64,000 nucleotides of DNA from Oscillospiraceae bacterium (lineage in GTDB: Bacteria > Bacillota > Clostridia > Oscillospirales > Acutalibacteraceae): positions 1 through 64,000 of the forward strand of contig SVOJ01000013.1 in assembly GCA_015066385.1 (NCBI GenBank), written 5' to 3'. Positions 53,512-63,300 of this stretch are shown in pieces. The notes under the pieces were generated by a model, which saw only the letters and a list, made by a program, of their open reading frames with translations, was not told the origin of the DNA and searched no databases. A program made the translations under genes and the position numbers. Within the stretch, counting starts at the first letter, position 1. Every line of letters begins with the position of its first letter.

Positions 53512-55180
53512 AGTTTACTTTTTTCAGTTCATATTCTCCGCTGACTTTGTGCTGTGTTTCGTAATCACAGTAAACCGCTTCATTGGTGCTGTACAGAATA
53601 TTGACACAGCGGTTGGTGCCTTTTTCGGGCGGGTTTAACAGAAGCAAGGCCCGTTTTACCTTTTTGAGATTTGCATCTGCACTTTTCAGCGAATCGGGCA
53701 TTCTGCCCGAATTGTTGATCGCCATGCGGTCGCAGACAAAACAATCGCGAAGTTTCATTTTGTTAATACCGTCGAGGCTTGCAAAATAGTCAAACGCAAC
53801 ATTTGTATATTCATCAAGTGAACAACCGTTTGCAAGTCGGTTGTTTTTTACATGCATTCCGAAATTGAAAAACAGTTCAAAGGGGGTCAATTTGCTTGCA
53901 GACAGTACATAATTGAGTGTTTTTCTGAATCTGCCGGAGTTATACAGCCGTTCAAGTTCGTTTTCGGCAATATGCAGGTTTTTCAGTTCGTCTTGCGTAA
54001 TGAACGGTGTGTCTGTGACCTCATACGGCGGCTCACTGCAGTGGTTACAGGGGTATAATTCGTCATTCTCCGCCATGTCCGAGCCGTGCAGAACTTTCAG
54101 AAATCCGAGTTGCAACATGTTGGGTTTCATTTCATACGCACGGTTGAATCCGTCAACGAAACTATTGTAATCTTCCTGCGGCAGGCCTGCAATCAGGTCT
54201 GTATGTACATGGCAATTGCCGAAAGACAACAATTTTTTCACATTGTGTTCGACCTTTTCAAGATCGGTTTTTCGGTGAATGGCAGAAAGTGTTCTTTCAT
54301 TGAAAGACTGAATCCCCACTTCAAACTGAACACACCCGACGGGCAGTTTTTTGATGATTTCAAACAGCGTTTCATCCAATAAATCTGCCGCAATCTCAAA
54401 GTGAAAACACACGTCTTGCGGAATTGTTGTGCCGTGGTTTTTAAGAATGAATGTGAGAATTTCGACGGCTCTTTGCTTGTTGCAGTTAAAGGTGCGATCC
54501 ACGAATTTAATGGTTTTGCTGCCGCTGTTTGCAAGAAGCAGTATTTCGCTTTTTACTCTGTCAAGGTTCATGTATCGCACTTTGCCCAATCTGCCCGACA
54601 AGCAGAACGCACAACGAAACGGACAGCCGCGGCTGCTTTCCATGTAAGCGATTCTGCCGTTTAACTGCCGCATATATTCTTCACAAAAAGGAGAAATACT
54701 TTCATCCGTGTCGGAGGCTCTTTCGTCCATTACAAAACCGTTTTCCGTGCGGTAAGATACACCTGCAATGTCGGGTGTTTGTTCGTGTTCAATGCAGTCA
54801 ATCAGTTGCGGAATGCTGACTTCCCCCTCGCCCGAAGACACAAAATCAACAAAAGAATTGTCCTCAAAGATCTGCTTGACATTGTAAGAAACTTCGGGAC
54901 CGCCGAGCACGATTTTTAAATTTTTAAACTCATTTTTTAAGTTTTTGCAAAGTGCAAGTGTTGCAGTGATATTCCATATATAGCACGAAAACAGCACAAC
55001 ATCGGGGCATTTTTTCGTAATACGGTTGTGTATATTATCAATCGGTTCATTGATCGTGCCTTCAACAACAGACAGATGCATGTTTTTGTCACACTTCTGT
55101 TTGCAGGCAGAAAAAAGACACCATACGCTAAGGGAAGAATGGATATATTTTGAATTTAAAACACAAAAAACAGCATTCAT
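53492..55180 (-). CDS. B12-binding-type radical SAM protein (DUF4080-like)
   Basis: 562 residues. An N-terminal Rossmann-like cobalamin-binding fold (1-150, with VVLFSCYIWNITATLA and KIVLGGPEVSYN) lacks a clear DxHxxG motif. The radical SAM core follows with ESSRGCPFRCAFCLSG, the 4Fe-4S ligand set CxxxCxxC, at about 190. The C-terminal region (from about 400) resembles DUF4080. Such proteins are often annotated as Mg-protoporphyrin cyclase-like, but real substrates are largely unknown. ATG 55180 is chosen after GGGAGGAAAG. It stands alone, convergent with nudF. Confidence 0.85.
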   Translation of the reverse strand: MNAVFCVLNSKYIHSSLSVWCLFSACKQKCDKNMHLSVVEGTINEPIDNIHNRITKKCPDVVLFSCYIWNITATLALCKNLKNEFKNLKIVLGGPEVSYNVKQIFEDNSFVDFVSSGEGEVSIPQLIDCIEHEQTPDIAGVSYRTENGFVMDERASDTDESISPFCEEYMRQLNGRIAYMESSRGCPFRCAFCLSGRLGKVRYMNLDRVKSEILLLANSGSKTIKFVDRTFNCNKQRAVEILTFILKNHGTTIPQDVCFHFEIAADLLDETLFEIIKKLPVGCVQFEVGIQSFNERTLSAIHRKTDLEKVEHNVKKLLSFGNCHVHTDLIAGLPQEDYNSFVDGFNRAYEMKPNMLQLGFLKVLHGSDMAENDELYPCNHCSEPPYEVTDTPFITQDELKNLHIAENELERLYNSGRFRKTLNYVLSASKLTPFELFFNFGMHVKNNRLANGCSLDEYTNVAFDYFASLDGINKMKLRDCFVCDRMAINNSGRMPDSLKSADANLKKVKRALLLLNPPEKGTNRCVNILYSTNEAVYCDYETQHKVSGEYELKKVNLKGLYL

Positions 55181-55251
55181 TTTTCTTTCCTCCCTTTTTT
55201 TGAGTATCATACCACATCTGCGAACGAAAAGCAAATGGAGACTATTTTTTC

Positions 55252-55280
55252 TTGAAAAAACAATTTTTTTATGGTATGCT
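55252..55280 (+). promoter_or_regulatory. Promoter of the second GH3 gene
   Basis: TTGAAA 55252-55257, 17 bases, TATGCT 55275-55280. Confidence 0.7.
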
Positions 55281-55308
55281 GTTGTTATCTATGAAAGGGG
55301 ATGAATGT

Positions 55309-57729
55309 ATGTCCGTTCTCGGAAAAATCATCAACAAGGCTGCGAAATTTGTCGATGCACTCGGCGGCGGTTTGTCGCAGACTTCCACACAAGCGGATGT
55401 TGACCGCACACCGTTTGAAAATATGCCGGCCCTCACACGACAACTTGCCGCGGAAGGTGCGGTTTTGCTTCGCAATGACAATGTTTTGCCCTTTGTGAAC
55501 AAGGAAAAAATTTCCGTATTCGGCAGATGCCAGAAAGACTGGTTCTTTGTCGGCTACGGCTCGGGCGGAGACGTCAATCCGCCTTATACGGTCGATCTTT
55601 TGCAGGGAATCGAAAACTGTGAAACCTTGTCTTACAACGAAGATCTTGCCCGTGTCTATGCCAATTGGATTGAAAAACACCCTGCCGAAGAGGGTTTCTG
55701 GGGGCATTGGCCGCGTTTTCACCCCGAAATGCCTCTGACCCGTGACCTTGTTAACAAAGCCGCCCAAAACAGCGATGCGGCTGTGGTGGTCATCGGCAGA
55801 TCGTCGGGTGAAGATCGTGAAAACACGGCAGACAAAGGCTCATGGTTCCTGACCGATGAAGAAAAGACCATGCTGCAGTATGTCACCGATGCGTTCGAAA
55901 AAACGGTGGTGCTTCTCAACATCGGCAGTATGATCGACCTGCGTTGGACAACACGCGGATATGACAACAAACTTGCCGTTCTGTGCGTCTGGCAGGGCGG
56001 TATGGAAAGCGGCAATGCAATTGCAGACATTCTTTGCGGCAAGGTGACTCCGAGCGGCAAACTGCCCGACACCGCCGCAAAATTGGAAGATTATCCCAGC
56101 ACCAAAAACTTCGGCAAAAAGGAATTCAACCACTACGCAGAAGACATTTTTGTGGGCTACCGTTGGTTCTCCACCTTTGCACCCGAAAAAACGGTTTATC
56201 CGTTCGGTTTTGGTCTGAGTTATACCTCTTTCGGTTTGTACGACTTTGTCGTAAAAGAAAAGCAAAATGAACTTGAATTTGCCTGCAAAGTCAGCAACAC
56301 GGGTGCTCAGTATGCAGGCAAAGAAGTGGTGCAGATTTATGTGCAAGCCCCGCAGGGCAGACTCGGCAAGCCTGCCCGCAGTCTTTGCGGCTTTGCAAAG
56401 ACCGATCTGCTCAATCCCGGTGCCGATTGCAACGTGCAGATCAACATTCCGTTTTATGCCTTTGCAAGTTTCGACGATTCCGGTGCAACAGGCAACCAAA
56501 ATGCATGGGTGCTCGAAAAAGGTGACTATGTCTTCTTTGCCGGCAATGATGTAAAATCTGCTTCGGAAATTTACACCCTGCCCCTTGACGAAACAATCGT
56601 CCTTGAACAGTGCGAAGAAGCCGCCGCACCGCAATATGCGTTTTTGCGTACGGTAGCAGTTGAAGAAGACGGGACGCTTGTTCCGAAAAATCAGCCTGTG
56701 CCCTATGCACGAAATGATTTGAAACAACGCATTCTTGATAATATTCCGCAGGCAATTTCCCTGACAGGTGACAAAGGAATAAAACTTGCCGATGTCAAAA
56801 ACGGTAAAGCAAGTCTTTCCGAATTTATCGCCCAACTTTCTTTGGATGAACTTGAAGCCATCAGCCGCGGTGATTACATTATGAACAGTCCGCTTGGTGC
56901 CAACGGCAATGCAGGTGCTTTGGGCGGTGTGTTGCCGTCCTTGCGTGAAAAAGGTGTTGCCCCTCTTACCTGCACCGACGGCCCGTCGGGTATAAGACTT
57001 AACACCGTCAGCACCTTGCTTCCCATCGGAACACTGCTTGCATCCACATGGAACACCCCGCTTTGCACGGCTGTATTTGAGGTCGAAGGCAGAGAAATGC
57101 AGGCAAAAGGATCGGATATTTTCTTAGGGCCCGGCATGAACATCCACCGCAATCCGCTGTGCGGCAGAAATTTTGAATATTATTCGGAAGACCCGTTGCT
57201 GACGGGTAAAATCGGCGCGGCGGTTGTCAAAGGCTTGCAGACCCACGGTTTTGCAGCTTGCCCGAAGCATTTTGCCTGCAACAATCAGGAAACAAACCGC
57301 AATTACAACGATTCCCGCCTGTCGCAGAGAGCCCTGCGTGAGATTTATCTCAAAGGCTTTGAAATCTGTGTCAAAGAGGCAAAACCGAAAACCATTATGA
57401 CTTCTTACAACAAAATCAACGGTGTGTGGGGACATTATCACTATGACCTTTGCAACACTATTCTGCGTAAAGAGTGGGGATTTGACGGCATGGTGATGAC
57501 CGACTGGTGGATGCGCTCGTCCAAGAGCCCCGAATTCCCGGACATCTGCGACAATGCCTACCGTGTTCGCGCAGGTGTCGATGTGCTCATGCCCGGCGGC
57601 AATCGTGTCGGCAAACGCAAACCCGACGGAACATTGCTTAAAACCTACGGCAAAGACAACGGCATCCGCCTCGGTGAGCTGCAGAAAACGGCTGAGCATG
57701 TTATAAAACTTTGCATGGAAAAGATATAA
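55309..57729 (+). CDS. Second domain-permuted GH3 beta-glucosidase-like enzyme
   Basis: 806 residues, no signal peptide, same inverted order as the GH3 at 40325: sandwich domain first (GAVLLRNDNVLPF near 70), fibronectin III-like (VQIYVQAPQGRLGKPARSL), barrel last with MNIHRNPLCGRNFEYYSEDP, KHFACNNQE and the nucleophile aspartate 732 in GMVMTDWW. The two paralogues differ in the loop after the nucleophile, so their sugar specificity likely differs. ATG 55309 follows AAAGGGG; an in-frame ATG at 55252 coincides with the promoter. The gene is monocistronic. Confidence 0.93.
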   Translation: MSVLGKIINKAAKFVDALGGGLSQTSTQADVDRTPFENMPALTRQLAAEGAVLLRNDNVLPFVNKEKISVFGRCQKDWFFVGYGSGGDVNPPYTVDLLQGIENCETLSYNEDLARVYANWIEKHPAEEGFWGHWPRFHPEMPLTRDLVNKAAQNSDAAVVVIGRSSGEDRENTADKGSWFLTDEEKTMLQYVTDAFEKTVVLLNIGSMIDLRWTTRGYDNKLAVLCVWQGGMESGNAIADILCGKVTPSGKLPDTAAKLEDYPSTKNFGKKEFNHYAEDIFVGYRWFSTFAPEKTVYPFGFGLSYTSFGLYDFVVKEKQNELEFACKVSNTGAQYAGKEVVQIYVQAPQGRLGKPARSLCGFAKTDLLNPGADCNVQINIPFYAFASFDDSGATGNQNAWVLEKGDYVFFAGNDVKSASEIYTLPLDETIVLEQCEEAAAPQYAFLRTVAVEEDGTLVPKNQPVPYARNDLKQRILDNIPQAISLTGDKGIKLADVKNGKASLSEFIAQLSLDELEAISRGDYIMNSPLGANGNAGALGGVLPSLREKGVAPLTCTDGPSGIRLNTVSTLLPIGTLLASTWNTPLCTAVFEVEGREMQAKGSDIFLGPGMNIHRNPLCGRNFEYYSEDPLLTGKIGAAVVKGLQTHGFAACPKHFACNNQETNRNYNDSRLSQRALREIYLKGFEICVKEAKPKTIMTSYNKINGVWGHYHYDLCNTILRKEWGFDGMVMTDWWMRSSKSPEFPDICDNAYRVRAGVDVLMPGGNRVGKRKPDGTLLKTYGKDNGIRLGELQKTAEHVIKLCMEKI

Positions 57730-57734
57730 AAGCA

Positions 57735-57766
57735 AAACCGTCTGATGTCAGGTCAGACGGTTTTTT
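57735..57766 (+). terminator. Terminator after the second GH3 gene
   Basis: AAACCGTCTGA (57735-57745) pairs with TCAGACGGTTT (57753-57763), then a T run. Confidence 0.9.
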
Positions 57767-57773
57767 GTAAAAC

Positions 57774-58038
57774 AAATTACGGTTTAGCGGGGAGTAGGGG
57801 GAGTCAATCATGGGGACGGCTACTGTGATTGCCACTACCATTTTTCAAAAAAGGCAATCGCAGTACTGTCCCCTGATTTACGACCACGCACAAATTTAAA
57901 CAAAATAATGCAAATAAATATCCAAAAATATCGCCGCCAATCAGGGGACGGAACCCAGATTGACTGTTTTGGATATATCATAGAGTCAATCAGGGTACTC
58001 GTCCCCGTGATTGGCTACTCCCCGCTAAACCGTAATTT
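57774..58038. mobile_element. MITE-like element with 24 bp perfect terminal inverted repeats
   Basis: The ends match perfectly in inverted orientation over 24 bases (57774-57797 and 58015-58038, starting AAATTACGGTTTAGCGGGG). The 265 bp element contains nested hairpins: GATTGCC/GGCAATC, CCAATCA-GGGGACG with its inverse, and GATTGACT/AGTCAATC. Four GGGGAC-type motifs are present, recalling REP-like sequences moved by Y1 (RAYT/IS200-type) transposases. There is no coding capacity and no clear target duplication. Confidence 0.65.
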
Positions 58039-58047
58039 ATCATGCCC

Positions 58048-58518
58048 TTATTCCGCAATCTTGCAAACATCGATCCATGCGACGGGGTTGCTGAGCATTT
58101 CGAGCTCATCACAGGTCAGCTCGATCGCACTTGATGAGCTTCCCACGGCAGGGAAGACCGTGTTGAAGCGTTTTAAGGACACGTCGAGGTACACTTGCAC
58201 GCCTTCGTTGACCGCAAACGGGCACACGCCGCCTGCGGCATGGCCGACTTTTTCTTCCACTTCGGCAAAGGGCAACATTTTCGCTTTGGTTGCAAACTGC
58301 GCTTTGAATTTCGGGTTGTCGATTTTGGCATCTCCTGCGGCGACAATGAGCACTGTTTTTTCACCGACTGCAAAGGAAAGCGTTTTTGCAATGCGACAAC
58401 CCTCACAGCCCAAAGCCTGTGCGGCCAATTCCACGGTTGCACTCGAAACGGTGAATTCCTGTATTCTGTCTGCATATCCTTTGGCTTGCAGAAATGCTCT
58501 TACTTTTTCGATTGACAT
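58048..58518 (-). CDS. YbaK/EbsC-family aminoacyl-tRNA deacylase
   Basis: 156 residues of the YbaK/ProX editing fold. It hydrolyses misacylated tRNAs (for example Cys-tRNA-Pro or Ala-tRNA-Pro) in trans. Family segments are CRIAKTLSF with the conserved lysine, the GHAAGGVCPFAV active-site loop and SSSSAIELTCDEL near the end. The gene has AGGAGAAAA before ATG 58518 and is divergent from the metallophosphoesterase gene. Which tRNA it edits cannot be inferred. Confidence 0.92.
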   Translation of the reverse strand: MSIEKVRAFLQAKGYADRIQEFTVSSATVELAAQALGCEGCRIAKTLSFAVGEKTVLIVAAGDAKIDNPKFKAQFATKAKMLPFAEVEEKVGHAAGGVCPFAVNEGVQVYLDVSLKRFNTVFPAVGSSSSAIELTCDELEMLSNPVAWIDVCKIAE

Positions 58519-58583
58519 ATTTTTCTCCTGTCTGTTGACAAAGTATTTTCTTTTTGATACATTAAAAGTGAGGTGATTATTTT

Positions 58584-59540
58584 ATGACAGTTATAATGAG
58601 ATTGATAGCCCTTGTAATTTCCGTGTTCCTTTTTTTGCCGATGGGTGCCGTCCCCGAAAAAATCGAAAAGCAAGATGCCGAAAACTGTCTGCTTTCCGCT
58701 ACCGTGCTTTCGGATTTGCACATGGAGTCCAACAGCCGTGAACGCCATCAGCGCATCGGCGGTGTGTTGCAAGCCGCAAAACAGGCAGATAACGATGTTC
58801 TGCTGTTGCTCGGTGACAACACCATGAACGGACAGATGATTGAAACGATGTTTGTTTACGGACTTGTCAGCCGCAATTTTTCTCGCAATGAAGTCATCAG
58901 CGTGCCCGGCAACCATGATCTTGACAGCAATGATGAGAACATGGTTTCTCACGAAATGCTTGTTGATCGCTTTGTGCGCATGCGCAACGGTTTCTTTGCA
59001 GATGACGGTGATAAGATTTATTTCAGCCGTGAAGTCAACGGTTATAAATTTATCGTGCTCGGCGGTGAAGGGCGCACGGGTGCGGACGGCAAACAGATTC
59101 TTTCCGATGAACAGCTTGATTGGCTTGAATCGGAACTCGCTTTGGCAAAAGAAAGCGGAAAACCCTGTTTTGTGCTCAATCATTATCTTGTTTACGGCAG
59201 AAACGGCGGCCGTTCGTATGCCGCTTTCAACATTGCAGACAACAATGACCGTCTGACCGAAATTCTTGAAAACAGCGGCGTTCGTACCTTCTATTTCAGC
59301 GGCCATTCACACTACGGGGTCAATTTCGATTCCGTGCAGACAACGGGCAATGTAACTTATATTAACTTGCCATCGACCGGCAACGGCGGTAATTACGATC
59401 CCGCCAATGAAGCCTGCGGTGACACGGGAATCGGTATGCAGATGGAAGTATATGAAGACCGGGCTGTGCTGCGCTTCCGCAACTATCTGACCGAAGAATG
59501 GCTTGAAAGTTTCGACAATTATGTCTTTACGCTCAATTGA
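58584..59540 (+). CDS. Exported metallophosphoesterase
   Basis: 318 residues. A hydrophobic N-terminal segment (residues 5-23) is a signal peptide or anchor. The calcineurin-like motifs are in order: LSDLHM (about 43), LLGDNTM, PGNHDLDS, LNHYLVYG and FSGHSHYG, supplying the metal ligands D, H, D, N, H, H, H. It cleaves phosphomono- or diesters outside the membrane; the substrate is unknown. GAGGTG precedes ATG 58584. It overlaps the convergent unknown gene by 8 bases at its end. Confidence 0.9.
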   Translation: MTVIMRLIALVISVFLFLPMGAVPEKIEKQDAENCLLSATVLSDLHMESNSRERHQRIGGVLQAAKQADNDVLLLLGDNTMNGQMIETMFVYGLVSRNFSRNEVISVPGNHDLDSNDENMVSHEMLVDRFVRMRNGFFADDGDKIYFSREVNGYKFIVLGGEGRTGADGKQILSDEQLDWLESELALAKESGKPCFVLNHYLVYGRNGGRSYAAFNIADNNDRLTEILENSGVRTFYFSGHSHYGVNFDSVQTTGNVTYINLPSTGNGGNYDPANEACGDTGIGMQMEVYEDRAVLRFRNYLTEEWLESFDNYVFTLN

Positions 59541-59913
59541 CTTCTTTGAATGATTCGTTGAAAATTTTTAATAATTCCATATAGCCGCGGTGCTTTGCCA
59601 TCGCGGTTTTTTTGATACCGTCGGACACATCGGAATCAAGAATGGCCTGCATTTCTGCTTCCGTTTTGGCAATATGTCCCGTTTGGATGGTCATGTCGTA
59701 ATTGATGAATTGCTGCAAGGCTTCTTCATCGTAACGGTCATACCAATGGGCGGAATAGGTCGTGCGGTAGCAGATGAAAATATTGCGTGCGGCCTTGGGA
59801 AATTCCGCTTCTTTGGTTTTTCCCTCTTTGATCAGGCGCATCGCTTCATCCTGAAAAGCGATCATGGCTTCTTTTGTTTTCTCTAAAAAGTAATCTTTAT
59901 CAAAATACCGCAT
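59533..59913 (-). CDS. Unrecognised small charged protein
   Basis: About 126 residues, soluble and helical, starting MRYFDKDYFLEKTKEA, with an aromatic cluster CYRTTYSAHWYDRYDEEAL in the middle. I do not recognise a family and no catalytic signature is visible. GGAG 8 bases before ATG 59913 favours this start over ATG 59931. Its 3' end overlaps the convergent metallophosphoesterase by 8 bases. Confidence 0.65.
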   Translation of the reverse strand: MRYFDKDYFLEKTKEAMIAFQDEAMRLIKEGKTKEAEFPKAARNIFICYRTTYSAHWYDRYDEEALQQFINYDMTIQTGHIAKTEAEMQAILDSDVSDGIKKTAMAKHRGYMELLKIFNESFKEVN

Positions 59914-60007
59914 TGGCTTAACTCCGATCATTTTTTTGCTATTTTACCATACCAATATATAAAAGTAAAGAAAAAAGGTTTTTTCTTGGGTATAAATTCC
60001 TTATATT

Positions 60008-60082
60008 ACAGTATACTTAAAATAAGTATACTGTCAACATTTTAAGGTGAGGATATCTTAAAGTATACTCAAATTAAGATAT
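60008..60082. promoter_or_regulatory. Triple AGTATACT operator upstream of the ribbon-helix-helix gene
   Basis: ACAGTATACTTA and its inverse form a perfect 27 bp dyad (60008-60034, centre AAA). The 8 bp palindrome AGTATACT occurs at 60010, 60025 and 60062. ATATCTTA (60053-60060) and TAAGATAT (60075-60082) flank the third copy. Short palindromic half-sites in tandem suit a small RHH protein; autoregulation is inferred. Confidence 0.65.
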
Positions 60083-60098
60083 TTTGGCGGTGATTTTG

Positions 60099-60281
60099 TT
60101 GCGTAACAAAGCAAATAAGCATCTTGGAATTGAGGTCGATCCGGAGCTTCACGGCAAACTGCATCATATTGCAAAATATGAAGGACGATCTGCAAACGGT
60201 CAGATCTTATATCTGATTCGGCAGTGTATACAAGCCTTTGAAAAAGAACACGGTGAAATTGATCTTACAGATAAAGAATAA
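60099..60281 (+). CDS. Ribbon-helix-helix (Arc-like) DNA-binding protein
   Basis: 60 residues from the TTG at 60099 (LRNKANKHLGIEVDPELHGK). Strand IEVDPELHGKLH then helices AKYEGRSANGQILYLIRQCI give the Arc/MetJ-type RHH pattern. Start is uncertain: TTG 60099 has GGTGA about 7 bases before; TTG 60084 and GTG 60090 are also in frame. There is no adjacent toxin gene, so it is either an orphan antitoxin-like repressor or a stand-alone regulator of itself. Confidence 0.75.
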   Translation: MRNKANKHLGIEVDPELHGKLHHIAKYEGRSANGQILYLIRQCIQAFEKEHGEIDLTDKE

Positions 60282-60290
60282 ATCACAAAA

Positions 60291-60325
60291 AAAATCGGGG
60301 TCTGCGAAAGCAGATCCCGATTTTA
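60291..60325. terminator. Bidirectional terminator between the RHH gene and purL
   Basis: AAAATCGGGGTCTGC (60291-60305) and GCAGATCCCGATTTT (60310-60324) close on a GAAA tetraloop, with A and T tracts on both sides. Confidence 0.92.
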
Positions 60326-60336
60326 TCATGTTATGT

Positions 60337-63300
60337 TTATTGGAAATACTTTACTGCGGCATCGAACATACCCATTTCGTATTCGCCGGGAACATTCTTG
60401 TAAAGGAAATTGCCTTTACGTTCGGAGTGACCCATCTTACCGAATACTCTGCCGTCGGGGGAGGTGATACCTTCAACCGCGAGGGAAGATCCGTTGGGAT
60501 TGAAGCGGATGTCATTGGTCGGATTGCCCGAAAGATCGACATACTGCGTTGCGATCTGACCGTTGGCGGCAAGCTGACGAATAAGCTCTTCGCTTGCAAG
60601 GAAGCGGCCTTCACCGTGGGAAATCGGCACGGTGTAAACATCGCCTGCTTTGGTGTTTGCAAGCCACGGAGATTTGTTGGACGCGATGCGGGTGTGAACG
60701 ATTCTCGACTGGTGGCGGGCAATACGGTTGTAGGTCAGTGTCGGGCAGTTTTCATCGGTGTCGATGATTTCGCCGTAGGGAACAAGACCGAGTTTGACAA
60801 GTGCCTGGAAACCGTTGCAGATACCGCACATCAGACCGTCACGGTTCTTGAGAAGCTCGTGAACGGCATCCTTGACTTGTGCATTGCGGAAGAAAGAGGT
60901 GATGAATTTTGCAGAACCGTCGGGTTCGTCACCGCCCGAGAAACCGCCGGGAATGAAGATGATCTGCGAGTCTGCGATTTTCTTCGAGAATTCTTCAACC
61001 GATTCGGCGATTGCGGAAGCGGTCAGGTTGCGGATGACAAAGATTTCGGGCTTTGCGCCGGCGGCAGCAAGAGCACGTGCCGTGTCAAATTCGCAGTTCG
61101 TGCCGGGGAATACGGGAATTAACACACGGGGAGCTGCTACGGATACGCTTGCGTGCGGATGTTCTTTTGCGGCATAGGTGAACGCAGGAACGGGAGTCTT
61201 GTCTGTCTTGATGTTGCAGGAGAATACGGGTTCAAGCTTGTCTTCATAAACTTTGAGCAGTTCGTCAAGGCTGACCTTTTCATCACCTTTAACGAGTGCT
61301 GCTTCTTCGGTGGTGTAACCGACCAATGTGCCGATCATGTCGGCATCCTCGGTCAGTTCAAGCAGCAGTGCACCGTAGTTGTAGCCGAACAGCATATCGT
61401 CGGAAATGTCTTCAAACTTTACGCCGATGCCGTTGCCGAACGCATTCTTCATGGCAAGGTCAGCAAGGCCGCCGAGGGTGGGGGTGGATGCGGAAAGCAC
61501 CTTGCCTGCACGCATGAGTTCGGTGACCGCATTGTAGTTTGCAATCAGGGAAGCGGCAACGGGCAGATGGTTTTCATCTGTTTCGGGAGTGACAAGCACA
61601 AGGCGGCTGCCTGCTTTCTTGAATTCGGGGGAGATGACCTCGCTTGCATCACCCGTGGTGACTGCAAAGCTGACGAGTGTGGGCGGAACGTCAATGTCTT
61701 CAAACGAGCCGCTCATGGAGTCCTTGCCGCCGATGGAGCCGATGCCGAGATCAAGCTGTGCTTTGAATGCACCGAGCAGGGCTGCAAGCGGCTGACCCCA
61801 ACGCTTGGGATCACGGTTGGGCTTTTCAAAATATTCCTGGAAGGTCAGGTATACATCTTCAAACGATGCACCTGCACCGATGAGCTTGGTAACCGATTCC
61901 ACAACAGCGAGGTATGCACTGTGGTATGGGCTCTTTTCGGCAATAAAGGGATTGTAGCCCCATGCCATGTAGGAAACGGTGTCGGTCGAGCCGGTTTCAA
62001 CGGAAACCTTGTTGACCATTGCCTGGTTGGGTGTGATCTGATATTTGCCGCCGAAGGGCATCATGACCGTGCCTGCACCGATGGTGGAGTCAAAGCGCTC
62101 GGAAAGCCCGCGCTTGGAGCAGGTGTTGAGATCATCTGCGAGTGCTTTCATGCCTTCTGCAAAGGTAGCGGGCGTTGTTTTCTTGAAGCACTTGGGAGCT
62201 TCGGGTGCAATGTCTGTATGTTTCTGTGCACCGTTGGAATTAAGGAATTCACGGGAAATATCGCAGATGCAGTTGCCGTTCCAGAACATCTTAAGTCTGG
62301 GTTCAGCCTTGACTTCGGCAACAACAGTGGCTTCGAGGTTTTCACTGTCTGCGAGTTCTTTGAAACGGGCAACGTCTTCTTTTGCAACCACGACAGCCAT
62401 TCTTTCCTGCGATTCGCTGATGGCAAGTTCCGTGCCGTCGAGACCTTCGTACTTCTTGGGAACGGCATTGAGGTTAATTTCAAGACCGTCGGCCAATTCA
62501 CCGATTGCAACCGAAACACCGCCTGCACCGAAGTCGTTGCAACGCTTGATAAGGAGAGATGCTTCCTTGTTGCGGAACAATCTCTGCAGTTTTCTTTCTT
62601 CGGGAGCGTTACCCTTCTGCACTTCTGCACCGCAGGAGGTCAGAGATTCAAGGGTGTGGGATTTGGACGAGCCGGTTGCACCGCCGCAACCGTCACGGCC
62701 TGTTCTGCCGCCGAGCAGAATGACGATGTCACCGTCAACGGGGCATTCGCGACGGACGTTTTCAGCAGGAGCGGCACCGACAACAGCACCGATTTCAAGA
62801 CGCTTTGCGGCATAGCCTTCGTGATAAAGTTCATCAACCTGACCGGTTGCAAGACCGATCTGATTGCCGTAGGAGGAATAACCTGCGGCGGCAGTGGTGA
62901 CGATCTTTCTCTGCGGCAGTTTGCCCTTGATGGTTTCGCTGACGGGACGAAGCGGGTTTGCCGCACCCGTCACACGCATAGCGGCATAGACATAACTTCT
63001 GCCCGACAGCGGGTCACGGATGGCACCGCCGATGCAGGTAGCCGCACCGCCGAAAGGTTCGATTTCGGTGGGATGATTGTGGGTTTCATTTTTAAACAGA
63101 AGAAGCCAGTCTTCCTTGACACCGTCATGGTCGATCTGCATTTTGACGGTGCAGGCGTTGATTTCTTCGGATTCGTCGAGTTTGGGCAGTTTGCCCTGCT
63201 TTTTGAGGTATCTTGCGGCAACGGTTGCAAGATCCATGAGGTTGACAGGCTTGTTCTCTCTGCCGAGTTCCTTGCGGACAGAAATGTACTGTTCGTAGGT

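Noticed and set aside
57908..58576. 222-codon plus-strand frame across the MITE and ybaK
   Set aside because: It starts inside the repeat and runs opposite ybaK, whose family is clear.
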